36,464 bases of DNA from CAZRIP01 sp964600165. GTDB lineage: Bacteria > Elusimicrobiota > Elusimicrobia > UBA1565 > UBA9628. Below the pieces are notes generated by a model. The model saw nothing but the letters and a program-made list of their open reading frames with translations. It was not told the DNA's origin and ran no database searches. The stretch covers positions 1 to 36,464 of the forward strand of contig CAZRIP010000020.1 of assembly GCA_964600165.1 (NCBI GenBank), given 5' to 3'. Both the position numbers and the translations under genes were made by a program. Positions 6,954 through 13,744 of the stretch are shown in pieces. Numbering within the stretch: the first letter of the stretch is position 1; each line of letters begins with the position of its first letter.

Positions 6954-8654
6954 CTAGCTCCAGAGCCCGAGCCAGACGCTGCCGAGCGAGATCAGGAGCG
7001 CCGAGCCGCAGCCGACCAGGGCGGTCTTCAAGCGCGCGGATTTCTGCGGCACGCCGGACTTCTGCAGGTTCTCGTTCCAGACGACCATCGACAGGTAGAA
7101 CGAGAGGCCGACGAGCAGCCAGACGAAGAAGCGCACCCACGTGATCTTCGGCAGGAAATACATCAAGACGAAGCACGAGGCCATTCCCGCGGGCGCGCAG
7201 AACCAGACCAGCGGCGTCCTGAAGGGCCGTTCTCGCGCCGGTTCTTTGATCCGCAAGATGAGCACGCCCGCGCACACCAGGACGAAGGCGAACAGCGTGC
7301 CGATGTTCGTCAGGTCGACGATCTCGTCGATCGGAAAGACCGCCGAGGGCAGCGCGACGGCGATCCCGGTCAGGATCGTCGTCACCACGGGAGTCTTGTA
7401 GACGGGATGGATCTTCGAGCACCACTTGGGCAAGAGGCCGTCGCGCGACATCGAGAAGAAGATGCGCGGCTGCCCGAGCTGGAACACGAGCAGCACCGCC
7501 GTGTGCGCGATGACGGAGCCGAGCGCCACGAGAAACGCCGACCAGCGCAAGAGCCCGCCCGCGAGGTTGCCCGCGTGCGCCTCGATCGCCGAGGTCAGCG
7601 GCTCGGCGTTGTTGAGCAGCGTGTACGGGACCATGCCGGTCAGCACGGCGGCCACGGCGATGTAGACGACCGTGCAGATGACGAGCGAGCCCAAGATGCC
7701 GATCGGCAGGTCGCGCTTGGCGTCCTTGGCTTCTTCCGAAGCCGTCGAGACGGCGTCGAACCCGATGTAGGCGAAGAACACGATCGACGCGCCCGATAAG
7801 ATTCCTTTCCAGCCGTTCGGCGCGAAGCCCCTCCACGTCGAGACGGAGTGCGCGGGGACCCAGTTGTGACGGTCGAAGAACTTGAGCCCGATCACGATGA
7901 AGAACATCAAGATCATGAGCTTGATCGACACCATGATCGTGTTGAACCGCGAGGATTCCTTGACCCCGACGACGAGCAGCCAGGTCAGCGCGAGGACGAT
8001 CAGCACGGCGAAGAGATTGAAGACGATGTGGTGGCCGAAGATGACCGGAGCCGAGGCGACGACGTCGGCCGGCGCGCCCTTCGGGCAGGTGGCGAGCCAC
8101 ATCGGGATGTGCCAGTTCCAGTCGTTGCGCCCGAAGAACGAGCCGACGAGCAGGCCCATGTTGTGCAGCATGTCGTTGAAGTAGCCGGCCCATGAGATCG
8201 CGACGGCGACGTTGCCCGCCGCGTACTCGATGAGAAGGTCCCAGCCGATGATCCAGGCGATCAACTCGCCCATCGTCGCGTAGGCGTAAGTGTAGGCCGA
8301 GCCCGCGATGGGGATCATCGCCGCCATTTCCGCGTAACACAACGCCGAGAAGCCGCAGACGACGGCTGTGACGATAAACGAGACGATGATCGCGGGGCCG
8401 GCGCCGTAGCGCACGATGTTGCCCGCCGCGTCGACTTGGCCGGCCGCGGCCGTGCCGACGGTCAGGAAGATCCCCGCGCCGATGATCGCGCCGATGCCGA
8501 GCGCGATGAGCTCGACGGGACCGAGCGACCGCGACAACCCGGTCTCGCGCTCGGCGTCGCCGGCGAGCTCGTTGAGGCCTTTGCGCCGCCAAAGACGCGC
8601 GAGCGGAGAGCTCGTCGAGGAAGCCGGGGCGGGCGAGACGGCGGCCGTTTCCAT
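6954..8654 (-). CDS. APC-family cationic amino-acid permease
   Basis: This 566-residue inner-membrane protein belongs to the amino acid-polyamine-organocation superfamily, close to the cationic amino-acid transporter (CAT/YfnA) branch. After a hydrophilic N-terminus it has the first-helix signature GIGAIIGAGIFLTVG, then FSALCYAEMAAMIPIAGSAYTYAY and GELIAWIIGWDLLIEYAAGN, and about twelve to fourteen hydrophobic segments in all. The GxG break in the first helix binds the carboxyl and amino groups of the substrate. It would import or exchange an amino acid; the substrate cannot be told. TAGAAT (minus strand) seven bases before the ATG suggests a leaderless transcript, independent of the gene behind it, from which it is separated by a terminator. 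Confidence 0.9.
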   Translation of the reverse strand: METAAVSPAPASSTSSPLARLWRRKGLNELAGDAERETGLSRSLGPVELIALGIGAIIGAGIFLTVGTAAAGQVDAAGNIVRYGAGPAIIVSFIVTAVVCGFSALCYAEMAAMIPIAGSAYTYAYATMGELIAWIIGWDLLIEYAAGNVAVAISWAGYFNDMLHNMGLLVGSFFGRNDWNWHIPMWLATCPKGAPADVVASAPVIFGHHIVFNLFAVLIVLALTWLLVVGVKESSRFNTIMVSIKLMILMFFIVIGLKFFDRHNWVPAHSVSTWRGFAPNGWKGILSGASIVFFAYIGFDAVSTASEEAKDAKRDLPIGILGSLVICTVVYIAVAAVLTGMVPYTLLNNAEPLTSAIEAHAGNLAGGLLRWSAFLVALGSVIAHTAVLLVFQLGQPRIFFSMSRDGLLPKWCSKIHPVYKTPVVTTILTGIAVALPSAVFPIDEIVDLTNIGTLFAFVLVCAGVLILRIKEPARERPFRTPLVWFCAPAGMASCFVLMYFLPKITWVRFFVWLLVGLSFYLSMVVWNENLQKSGVPQKSARLKTALVGCGSALLISLGSVWLGLWS

Positions 8655-8661
8655 CAGCGAG

Positions 8662-8667
8662 ATTCTA
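8662..8667 (-). promoter_or_regulatory. -10 box for permease gene
   Basis: TAGAAT on the minus strand, seven bases before the ATG at 8654. The -35 position would fall inside the terminator hairpin at 8678-8707. Confidence 0.45.
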
Positions 8668-8677
8668 CCTTAAAAAA

Positions 8678-8707
8678 GGCCCCGCCCTGATCGCTCAGGA
8701 CGGGGCC
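8678..8707 (-). terminator. Rho-independent terminator
   Basis: The arms GGCCCCGCCCTGA (8678-8690) and TCAGGACGGGGCC (8695-8707) pair with one mismatch around a four-base loop TCGC. On the minus strand the stem is followed directly by TTTTTTA, so it terminates the gene ending at 8726. On the plus strand a weaker TCCTTTTA follows. Confidence 0.9.
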
Positions 8708-8725
8708 TCCTTTTATTCGAGAAGC

Positions 8726-9475
8726 TTACGGGATGCGGATGACGATGCCGACCGGCGGCCAGAGGGCCGGTCCGCCGCAGCTCCAGACGCTGCGATACGA
8801 GTACTCGCAGGCCATGACGGCGTTGCGGGACTCGATGGCGCAGGAGTCGTTGCAGTCGGCGCCCGCGCCGATGCTGGCGCAGCTCGACCGGCAGCTCGCG
8901 TCGTCGGCCCAGCCGGCCTCGGAACACTGCTGATACCGATTCGCGTAGTAGGCGTTGCACGCGAGACCCGAGCCGATGACCCAGGGAGTCCAGCCCCACC
9001 AGACCCAGCGCCCGTCGCGCCAGCCCCAGTGATTCGGGCCTTCGCGGTGGCCCCAGCCGGGATGACCGTGGTAGCGGCCCCAATCGCCGTGCGGAACATG
9101 GCCGGGTCCGGGACGAGGTCCCGGGCGAGGGCCGGGGCGAGGTCCGGGACGAGGAGCGGGCCGCGGTGCGGGGCGCTGTCCGCCCGGACGGCCGCCGCCC
9201 TGATGACCTCCGCCGCGCTGTCCGACCTCTTCCACGTCGGCTTCGGCGGCGTCGGCGTCTTCCTGGGCCTTCGCGTCGGCCTCGATGGCTTCATTCATGT
9301 CGGCGTCGTGCTGCTTGATGCTGTTCTTGAGCTGCAGCGTCTGCACGCGCACGGCGCTGTCCTTCGACAAAGTCTGCATGGCGGCGTCATCGAGCGTCTG
9401 CGCGGCGAGAATCCCGGCGGCGAACAGAGCGGCGACGGCGCCCGCGGCGGCCTGGATCGTTTTGCGGTGTTGCAT
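8726..9475 (-). CDS. Secreted Pro/Arg-repeat and Cys-rich protein
   Basis: The start at 9475 gives a signal peptide (MQHRKTIQAAAGAVAALFAA...) and is preceded by AGGAGG eleven bases upstream; an in-frame GTG nine bases earlier is an alternative. The mature protein has four zones: an acidic, Ala-rich probable coiled coil (about residues 45-85), a Gly-rich linker followed by tandem Arg-Pro-Gly-Pro units, a Trp/His/Gly-rich zone (WGRYHGHPGWGHREG, DGRWVWWGWTPWV), and a C-terminal domain with eight cysteines (CNAYY, QQCS, SCRSSC, DCNDSC, ACEY, SCGG). The eight cysteines suggest four disulphides in an extracellular domain. No family is recognised. It has its own near-consensus promoter and a strong terminator, so it is a well expressed single-gene unit by inference. 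Confidence 0.75.
   Translation of the reverse strand: MQHRKTIQAAAGAVAALFAAGILAAQTLDDAAMQTLSKDSAVRVQTLQLKNSIKQHDADMNEAIEADAKAQEDADAAEADVEEVGQRGGGHQGGGRPGGQRPAPRPAPRPGPRPGPRPGPRPGPGHVPHGDWGRYHGHPGWGHREGPNHWGWRDGRWVWWGWTPWVIGSGLACNAYYANRYQQCSEAGWADDASCRSSCASIGAGADCNDSCAIESRNAVMACEYSYRSVWSCGGPALWPPVGIVIRIP
9105..9175 (-). repeat. 12-bp tandem repeats coding Arg-Pro-Gly/Ala-Pro
   Basis: The plus strand shows alternating GGTCCGGGACGA-like and GGTCCCGGGCGA-like units that translate on the minus strand into repeated R-P-A-P and R-P-G-P tetrapeptides. Such slippage-prone repeats usually vary in copy number between strains. Confidence 0.8.
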
Positions 9476-9517
9476 TTCTCTCACGTCCTCCTGCTCGGCT
9501 TGAGGCTGAGCTTGCCG

Positions 9518-9549
9518 ATTATACATCTAAAGGCCTAGGGCGGTCTAGG
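9518..9549 (-). promoter_or_regulatory. TATAAT promoter with CCTAG-N6-CTAGG dyad
   Basis: On the minus strand a perfect TATAAT (9523-9518) is preceded, ten bases upstream, by the inverted repeat CCTAG-N6-CTAGG (9549-9534), which replaces a recognisable -35 element. The predicted leader of about 35 bases contains the AGGAGG ribosome site, unlike the leaderless genes around it. The dyad arrangement matches that at 2215-2246. Confidence 0.55.
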
Positions 9550-9596
9550 TAAATAGTCCTATGCCGCCGTCGGCCTCGTCGATGGGTGGACGATCG

Positions 9597-11414
9597 TCAG
9601 CGCCCGAAAATACCCGATACGTCTCCGCTCAGGCGCTGGAACGCCGACGACGCGCGCAGGCCGGGGTTCGCGTTCGGCTGCGTCTGCCCGCCGTCGCCGG
9701 CGTCGGGCGCCGCGACCGGCGCGGGCACCGGCTGCTGGTCGAGCGGGTTGCCGACGCTGTCGAACAGCTGGAAGCTTCCATCCGCGCCGATCGTCAGGAT
9801 CTGAGTCAGCGACTGGGCCGCGTTGTACTGGAAACGGACCTCGGTCACGCCGGACGCGAGATAGACGGGGGCGGTGAACGCGGGCGCGGCCGTCGTGTCG
9901 GTCAGATACGCGGCCTTGTCGTCACCATAGACTTGGACCATCCGCGAGCCGTCGACGCTCATGTAGGTCGCGACGGGCTGGTCCGCGGCCGATGCGCCGT
10001 CGTCGGCGGGCGGCGCGTCGACCGGAGGCGTCGCGTCGGGCGTCAGGACGACGCCGCCGTCGGTGTCGTCGTAGGCCGAGTAGCCGTCGTCGGAGTAGAC
10101 GTAGACGGCCTGCGTGTCCGGGTTCTGCCACCACCACTGGCCGTTGTTGAGATAGCACCAGCGATGCCAATACGGGTCGTACCACCAATAGAGGCTGTTG
10201 TAGTAGCGCGTCCAGAAGTAGACGTCGCCGACGTAGAAGCCCCACCAGTGGAAGCCGTGCGTGTCGTAGTAATGGCCGACCTGGCGGCCGTCCCAATTCT
10301 CCCAGTGGTAGTCGTGGTCGTTGACGTTCCACTCGCGCTGCCGGTTCTCGATGCGCTGGCGCATGACGGCGGTGTCGATGAGGCGGATCTGCTCGGAGCG
10401 CGGAGCGATCACGCGGTCATGCGGACCGCGCAGCGGCTTCTGCGTGATAGGACGGCCGTTGAAGACCGTCGGAGGCTTGATGTCGCGGCCTTCGCGTCCC
10501 TCGCCGTTGCGGCGCGCGTCGATGATGTGGCCGCGGTCGATCGGCTTGGGCTTGGCCGGCACGACGGGCGTCGGGCGCGTGTTGCCGGTATGAGGCTGAG
10601 GACGCGGGACGATGATCGGAGGCTTCGGCTTGGGCGGCTCGTTGCGGCGCGGGTCCGGGCGCTGCGGCGGCCGCTGGTTCGGGTTCGGATTGGGGCGCGG
10701 GTTCGTCGGCGTCGGAACGGGGTGCGTCGGACGCGTCGGCGTCGGAACCGGCGGCTTTGGCTGCTGGCGTTGGCGCTCCTGTTCTTGCTGACGCTGGCGC
10801 TGCTGCTCCTGCTGGCGCTGCTGCTCTTGCTGGCGCTGCTGCTCTTGCTGGCGCTGCTGCTCNNNNNNNNNNNNNNNNNNNNNNNNNNNNNNNNNNNNNN
10901 NNNNNNNNNNNNNNNNNNNNNNNNNNNNNNNNNNNNNNNNNNNNNNNNNNNNNNNNNNNNNNCCTGCTGGCGCTGCTGCTNNNNNNNNNNNNNNNNNNNN
11001 NNNNNNNNNNNNNNNNNNNNNNNNNNNNNNNNNNNNNNNNNNNNNNNNNNNNNNNNNNNNNNNNNNNNNNNNNNNNNNNNCTTGCTGGCGCTGCTGCTCT
11101 TGCTGGCGCTGCTGCTCTTGCTGGCGCTGCTGCTCTTGCTGGCGCTGCTGCTCCTGCTGGCGCTGCTGTTGCTGCTGCTGTTGGCGCTGCTGCTCTTGTT
11201 GGCGCTGCTGCTCTTGCTGGCGTTGCTGCTCCTGCTGACGCTGCTGCTCTTCGCGCTGGCGCTGCTGGTCGCCGCTCGAGTTCGGCGTGATCGTAAAGTC
11301 GACATCGATGAGCTGGAGAGGCTGCGGGCTCATCGGCACGACGACTTGCGCGAACGCGGCGACGTTGGACTGCAAGAGCGCGCCGGTCAAGGCCAGCGCA
11401 AAAATCTTTTTCAT
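9597..11414 (-). CDS. Secreted Gln-rich repeat protein with aromatic C-terminal domain
   Basis: The product has a signal peptide (MKKIFALALTGALLQSNVAAFAQ), a short spacer, a long run of hexapeptide repeats of the type E-Q-Q-R-Q-Q, a Pro/Lys/Thr-rich linker (KPPVPTPTRPTHPVPTP...), and a C-terminal region that is very rich in Trp and Tyr (HYYDTHGFHWWGFYVGDVYF, YWWYDPYWHRWCYLNNG), followed by a beta-rich end. The repeat zone is likely a long helix or filament-forming spacer and the aromatic zone a surface-binding module; both are inferences. Two 100-base N gaps interrupt the repeat, so the stated length of 605 residues is not real, and the 18-base island between the gaps is out of frame as placed. 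GGAGAGG upstream of the ATG serves as ribosome site. Confidence 0.75.
   Translation of the reverse strand: MKKIFALALTGALLQSNVAAFAQVVVPMSPQPLQLIDVDFTITPNSSGDQQRQREEQQRQQEQQRQQEQQRQQEQQRQQQQQQQRQQEQQRQQEQQRQQEQQRQQEQQRQQXXXXXXXXXXXXXXXXXXXXXXXXXXXXXXXXXXAAAPAXXXXXXXXXXXXXXXXXXXXXXXXXXXXXXXXXXEQQRQQEQQRQQEQQRQQEQQRQRQQEQERQRQQPKPPVPTPTRPTHPVPTPTNPRPNPNPNQRPPQRPDPRRNEPPKPKPPIIVPRPQPHTGNTRPTPVVPAKPKPIDRGHIIDARRNGEGREGRDIKPPTVFNGRPITQKPLRGPHDRVIAPRSEQIRLIDTAVMRQRIENRQREWNVNDHDYHWENWDGRQVGHYYDTHGFHWWGFYVGDVYFWTRYYNSLYWWYDPYWHRWCYLNNGQWWWQNPDTQAVYVYSDDGYSAYDDTDGGVVLTPDATPPVDAPPADDGASAADQPVATYMSVDGSRMVQVYGDDKAAYLTDTTAAPAFTAPVYLASGVTEVRFQYNAAQSLTQILTIGADGSFQLFDSVGNPLDQQPVPAPVAAPDAGDGGQTQPNANPGLRASSAFQRLSGDVSGIFGR
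10863..10962. other. Assembly gap of 100 N
   Basis: Exactly 100 N bases within the 18-bp repeat array. The round length is a scaffolding placeholder. Confidence 0.98.
10981..11080. other. Assembly gap of 100 N
   Basis: A second run of exactly 100 N. The 18 bases between the two gaps (10963-10980) are one repeat unit. For the flanks to continue the 18-base phase, the real length from 10863 to 11080 must be 17 plus a multiple of 18, whereas 218 is given. Confidence 0.98.
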
Positions 11415-11449
11415 GGAAAAAATCCTCTCCCTATGCGGATAGTGGGAAG

Positions 11450-11506
11450 ATTCTAGACCTGTGCCCGGCGAGGGCAGAATGGCCGAAGGGCCCAGGAGGG
11501 GCTAGG
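11450..11506 (-). promoter_or_regulatory. Promoter region with CCTAG-N6-CTGGG dyad
   Basis: On the minus strand the near-dyad CCTAG-N6-CTGGG (11506-11491) is followed nine bases later by CATTCT, a weak -10 candidate, and further on by TAGAAT (11455-11450), a better one. The block from TAGGACCATTGCCTAG to GGCC resembles the region upstream of the gene starting at 9475 (TAGGACTATTTACCTAG... GGCC), so both secreted protein genes probably share a regulator. Confidence 0.45.
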
Positions 11507-11514
11507 CAATGGTC

Positions 11515-12129
11515 CTATTGAGGAGGCTTCGCGGGCTTGACGCGCACGAAAACGTAGAGCCGGTCGAAATGCTGTCCCGGCTTTTTGGGCGGCGGCTGCT
11601 TGGGGACCTCGGCCTCGAAGCCGACCGTGAACTTCTCGCCGGGCTTGGCGCCGAAGCAGGCCAGCGGCACGCGCGCCTCGAGCACGCCGTGCATGGTGAC
11701 CGGCCCCAGGCGCAGCTCGGCGCTTTCGCAGGCGCCCAGCGCGCGCTCGCCGCTGCCGCGGACGAGCACGTAGTCGCGCGCCGCGTCCGGCGAGCCGTCG
11801 GGAGGAGCCTTGAGGCGCAGCCCCACGTTCTTCTGCATGCCGGCGCTCGGGTCCAGCCAAACCGTGAAATCCTGATCGAAGACGCCCGAGAGCTGCTCGC
11901 GGTAGTTCCGGTCGTGAGGCGAGAGCAGGATGAACAGATCGAGCGCGTCGTTGGCGAAAGCCCAGCTCAAGCCGGCGTCCTCGCCCTGCTCGATGCCGTC
12001 CCAATCGCCTTCGTCGCCGTCGACGGTGATCGTCCGGTCGCGCCAGACGCTCTTGGCGGATGGCCCGAACCAGAGCCAGCCCGCGCGCGCCGGCGCCGCC
12101 GCGAGCGCGAGCGCGACGAGGAGCTTCAC
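11515..12129 (-). CDS. Secreted CBM9/DOMON-like domain protein
   Basis: The GTG start at 12129 overlaps the stop of the preceding gene (GTGA) and opens a signal peptide (VKLLVALALAAAPARAG). The 204-residue product has the pattern of the carbohydrate-binding module 9 / DOMON-like family: ITVDGDEGDWDGIEQGEDAGLS, then FANDALDLFILLSPHD, an acidic FTVWLDPSAGM strand, and VLEARVPLACFGAKPGEKFTVGF near the end. Such domains bind sugars or cofactors outside the cell. It is the last gene of the four-gene overlapping operon running from 15048. A longer open frame upstream is the out-of-frame shadow of the hydrolase. Confidence 0.7.
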   Translation of the reverse strand: MKLLVALALAAAPARAGWLWFGPSAKSVWRDRTITVDGDEGDWDGIEQGEDAGLSWAFANDALDLFILLSPHDRNYREQLSGVFDQDFTVWLDPSAGMQKNVGLRLKAPPDGSPDAARDYVLVRGSGERALGACESAELRLGPVTMHGVLEARVPLACFGAKPGEKFTVGFEAEVPKQPPPKKPGQHFDRLYVFVRVKPAKPPQ

Positions 12130-12830
12130 TTTTTGAGAAAGGCGAGCGTCAGCGCCCACGCCTGGCGCGCGGCGTCCGGGTCGAAGTTCGGACGCGCGTC
12201 GTTGAAGAAGGCGTGGTTGGACGCCGAGAACTCGACGTTGATGAAAGGCTTGCCCGCGGCGCGCAGCGCGCCGGTCAGCGCCGCGATCTGCTCCGGGGGG
12301 ATGTGGGCGTCGAGGCCGCCCCAGAACATCAGCAGCGGGCCGCTCAAGCTCGGCGCGCGGTCGAGCAGCGCCGGCGCGATGCCTCCGCCGTAGAACGAGA
12401 CCGCCGAAGCGAACGGCGCGACGGCGTCGGCCAGGTAAGCCGCGCGCCCGCCCATGCAGAAGCCCGCGCAGGAGATCGCCTCGGGACGCACGGCCGGGTG
12501 CGCCGAGAGCCACGCGTAAGAGGCCTTGAGGTCGAGCGCGAGCGGCTCGGGCTTGGTGGAAGCCTCGTAGTGCTGCTTGACCTCGGCGAAATCGTATTTC
12601 GCCTCGAAGCCCGGCGGCGCGGTGCGGTGGAAAAGCTCCGGCGCCAGCACGACGAAGCCCTCGCGCGCGAAGCGCTGCGCGACGTCGCGCAGGTGCGCGT
12701 TGACGCCGAACGCCTCCTGAAAGAGCGCGAGCCCGGGATGGCGGCCCTCGCGCGGGCGCGCGACGAACCCGCCCATCGTGGTGCCGTCGTCGACCTTGAG
12801 CTCGACGCGCTCGGTCATGATCTCGCTCAT
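12126..12830 (-). CDS. Dienelactone hydrolase family protein
   Basis: The 234-residue alpha/beta hydrolase belongs to the dienelactone hydrolase (carboxymethylenebutenolidase) family, which uses a cysteine nucleophile. The triad is visible: C125 in GFCMGG, D174 in GGLDAH and H206 in SNHAFF; E39 in QEAFGVN corresponds to the glutamate that contacts the nucleophile. There is no signal peptide, so the enzyme is cytoplasmic. The family hydrolyses lactones and small esters, and many members have unknown substrates; no aromatic degradation genes are nearby. The ATG overlaps the stop of the upstream GluQRS gene (ATGA) and the stop overlaps the next start (GTGA), so it is translated from the operon mRNA. 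Confidence 0.9.
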   Translation of the reverse strand: MSEIMTERVELKVDDGTTMGGFVARPREGRHPGLALFQEAFGVNAHLRDVAQRFAREGFVVLAPELFHRTAPPGFEAKYDFAEVKQHYEASTKPEPLALDLKASYAWLSAHPAVRPEAISCAGFCMGGRAAYLADAVAPFASAVSFYGGGIAPALLDRAPSLSGPLLMFWGGLDAHIPPEQIAALTGALRAAGKPFINVEFSASNHAFFNDARPNFDPDAARQAWALTLAFLKK

Positions 12831-13744
12831 GGCGCAGAGCCTATCATATCGGGACTAAATACGATCGGCGCCTTGGTTACGCGGGAAAGCTCGAAGGCCG
12901 CGGCGAACTCGCGCGCCGTCAGGGCGCGGGCGTCGAGGCCGCACCAGCGCGCGAGCAGGCCGATCACCCGCTCCGCCGGGACGCCCGCGGCGCGCAGCGC
13001 GTCCAAGCGCGAGTCGCCGTGGCGCTTGGCCAGCCGCTTGCCGTCGGGCCCGATCACGAGCGGCAAGTGAAGGTAGCTCGGCTCGGGGGCGTAGCCCAAC
13101 GCGCGATAAAGCAGCAGCTGGCGCGCGGCGGAGTCGAGCAAGTCGTCGCCGCGCACGACGTGGGTGATCCCCTGGCGGTGGTCGTCGACGACGACGGCGA
13201 GCTGGTACGCCGGCAGGGCGCGCTTGGTCCAGACGATGAAGTCGCCGACGAGCTTGGAGAGGTCGAAGGTCCGCGGCCCGGCGAAGGCGTCGTCGAACGC
13301 CACGGCGTCCTCGCCGACGGCGAAGCGCCAGTTGCTCTCGGCGTCGGAGAAGACGCGGTCCCGCGACTTCGGACGAAGGGAGGAAGGATAGACGAGCTCG
13401 TGCGCGCCTTCCTGCGGCGCCGAGGCCGCGGCCGCGATCTCGCCGCGCGTGAGCTTGCAGGGGAACGCGGCGCCGGTCTCGACGAGCGTCTCGATCGCCG
13501 CGCGATAAGGCGCGAGGTCGTCCGATTGGACGAGCGGGCCTTCGTCCCAATCGAGCCCGAGCCACTCGAGCGCGCGCAAGATGCCGTCGCGGGCCTCGGG
13601 CTTGACGCGTGGGCCGTCGAGATCCTCGATCCGAAGAAGGACCTTCCAGCCGTTTCGGCGCGCCAGCGCCCAGTTGACGAGGAACGTCCGCGCGTTGCCC
13701 AAATGCAGCGAGCCCGTCGGCGAGGGCGCCAGGCGCGTCCTCAT
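12827..13744 (-). CDS. gluQ: Glutamyl-Q tRNA(Asp) synthetase
   Basis: The 305-residue protein is a truncated paralogue of glutamyl-tRNA synthetase that lacks the anticodon-binding domain. It activates glutamate and attaches it to queuosine in the anticodon of tRNA(Asp). Visible motifs are APSPTGSLHLGNA (HIGH-like, 6-18), RIEDLDGPR at 38-46, YQLAVVVDDHRQGITHVVRGDDLL and KRLAKR at 236-241 (KMSKS-like). In E. coli YadB four zinc ligands follow the first domain (C, C, Y, C); here only one cysteine, C96 in FPCKLTR, remains in that region, so the zinc site is probably lost. Start and stop both overlap neighbours by ATGA. Confidence 0.88.
   Translation of the reverse strand: MRTRLAPSPTGSLHLGNARTFLVNWALARRNGWKVLLRIEDLDGPRVKPEARDGILRALEWLGLDWDEGPLVQSDDLAPYRAAIETLVETGAAFPCKLTRGEIAAAASAPQEGAHELVYPSSLRPKSRDRVFSDAESNWRFAVGEDAVAFDDAFAGPRTFDLSKLVGDFIVWTKRALPAYQLAVVVDDHRQGITHVVRGDDLLDSAARQLLLYRALGYAPEPSYLHLPLVIGPDGKRLAKRHGDSRLDALRAAGVPAERVIGLLARWCGLDARALTAREFAAAFELSRVTKAPIVFSPDMIGSAP

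Larger units (their letters stand above)
10765..11270 (-). repeat. 18-bp tandem repeat array coding EQQRQQ
   Basis: Plus-strand units of CTGCTGCTCTTGCTGGCG, with a CTCCTG variant, are repeated head to tail on both sides of two assembly gaps. On the minus strand each unit reads E-Q-Q-R-Q-Q. A few units are altered (a QQQQQQQ stretch near 11165-11185). The true copy number is unknown. Confidence 0.9.

Noticed and set aside
10765..11270. Regular repeats resembling a CRISPR array
   Set aside because: Units are 18 bases, contiguous without spacers, and in frame in a Gln-rich coding region. No cas genes are nearby.
9561..11456. Long plus-strand open frame rich in LLALL
   Set aside because: It is the antisense shadow of the Gln-rich gene. 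The minus-strand frame has a signal peptide, ribosome site and sensible domain order.
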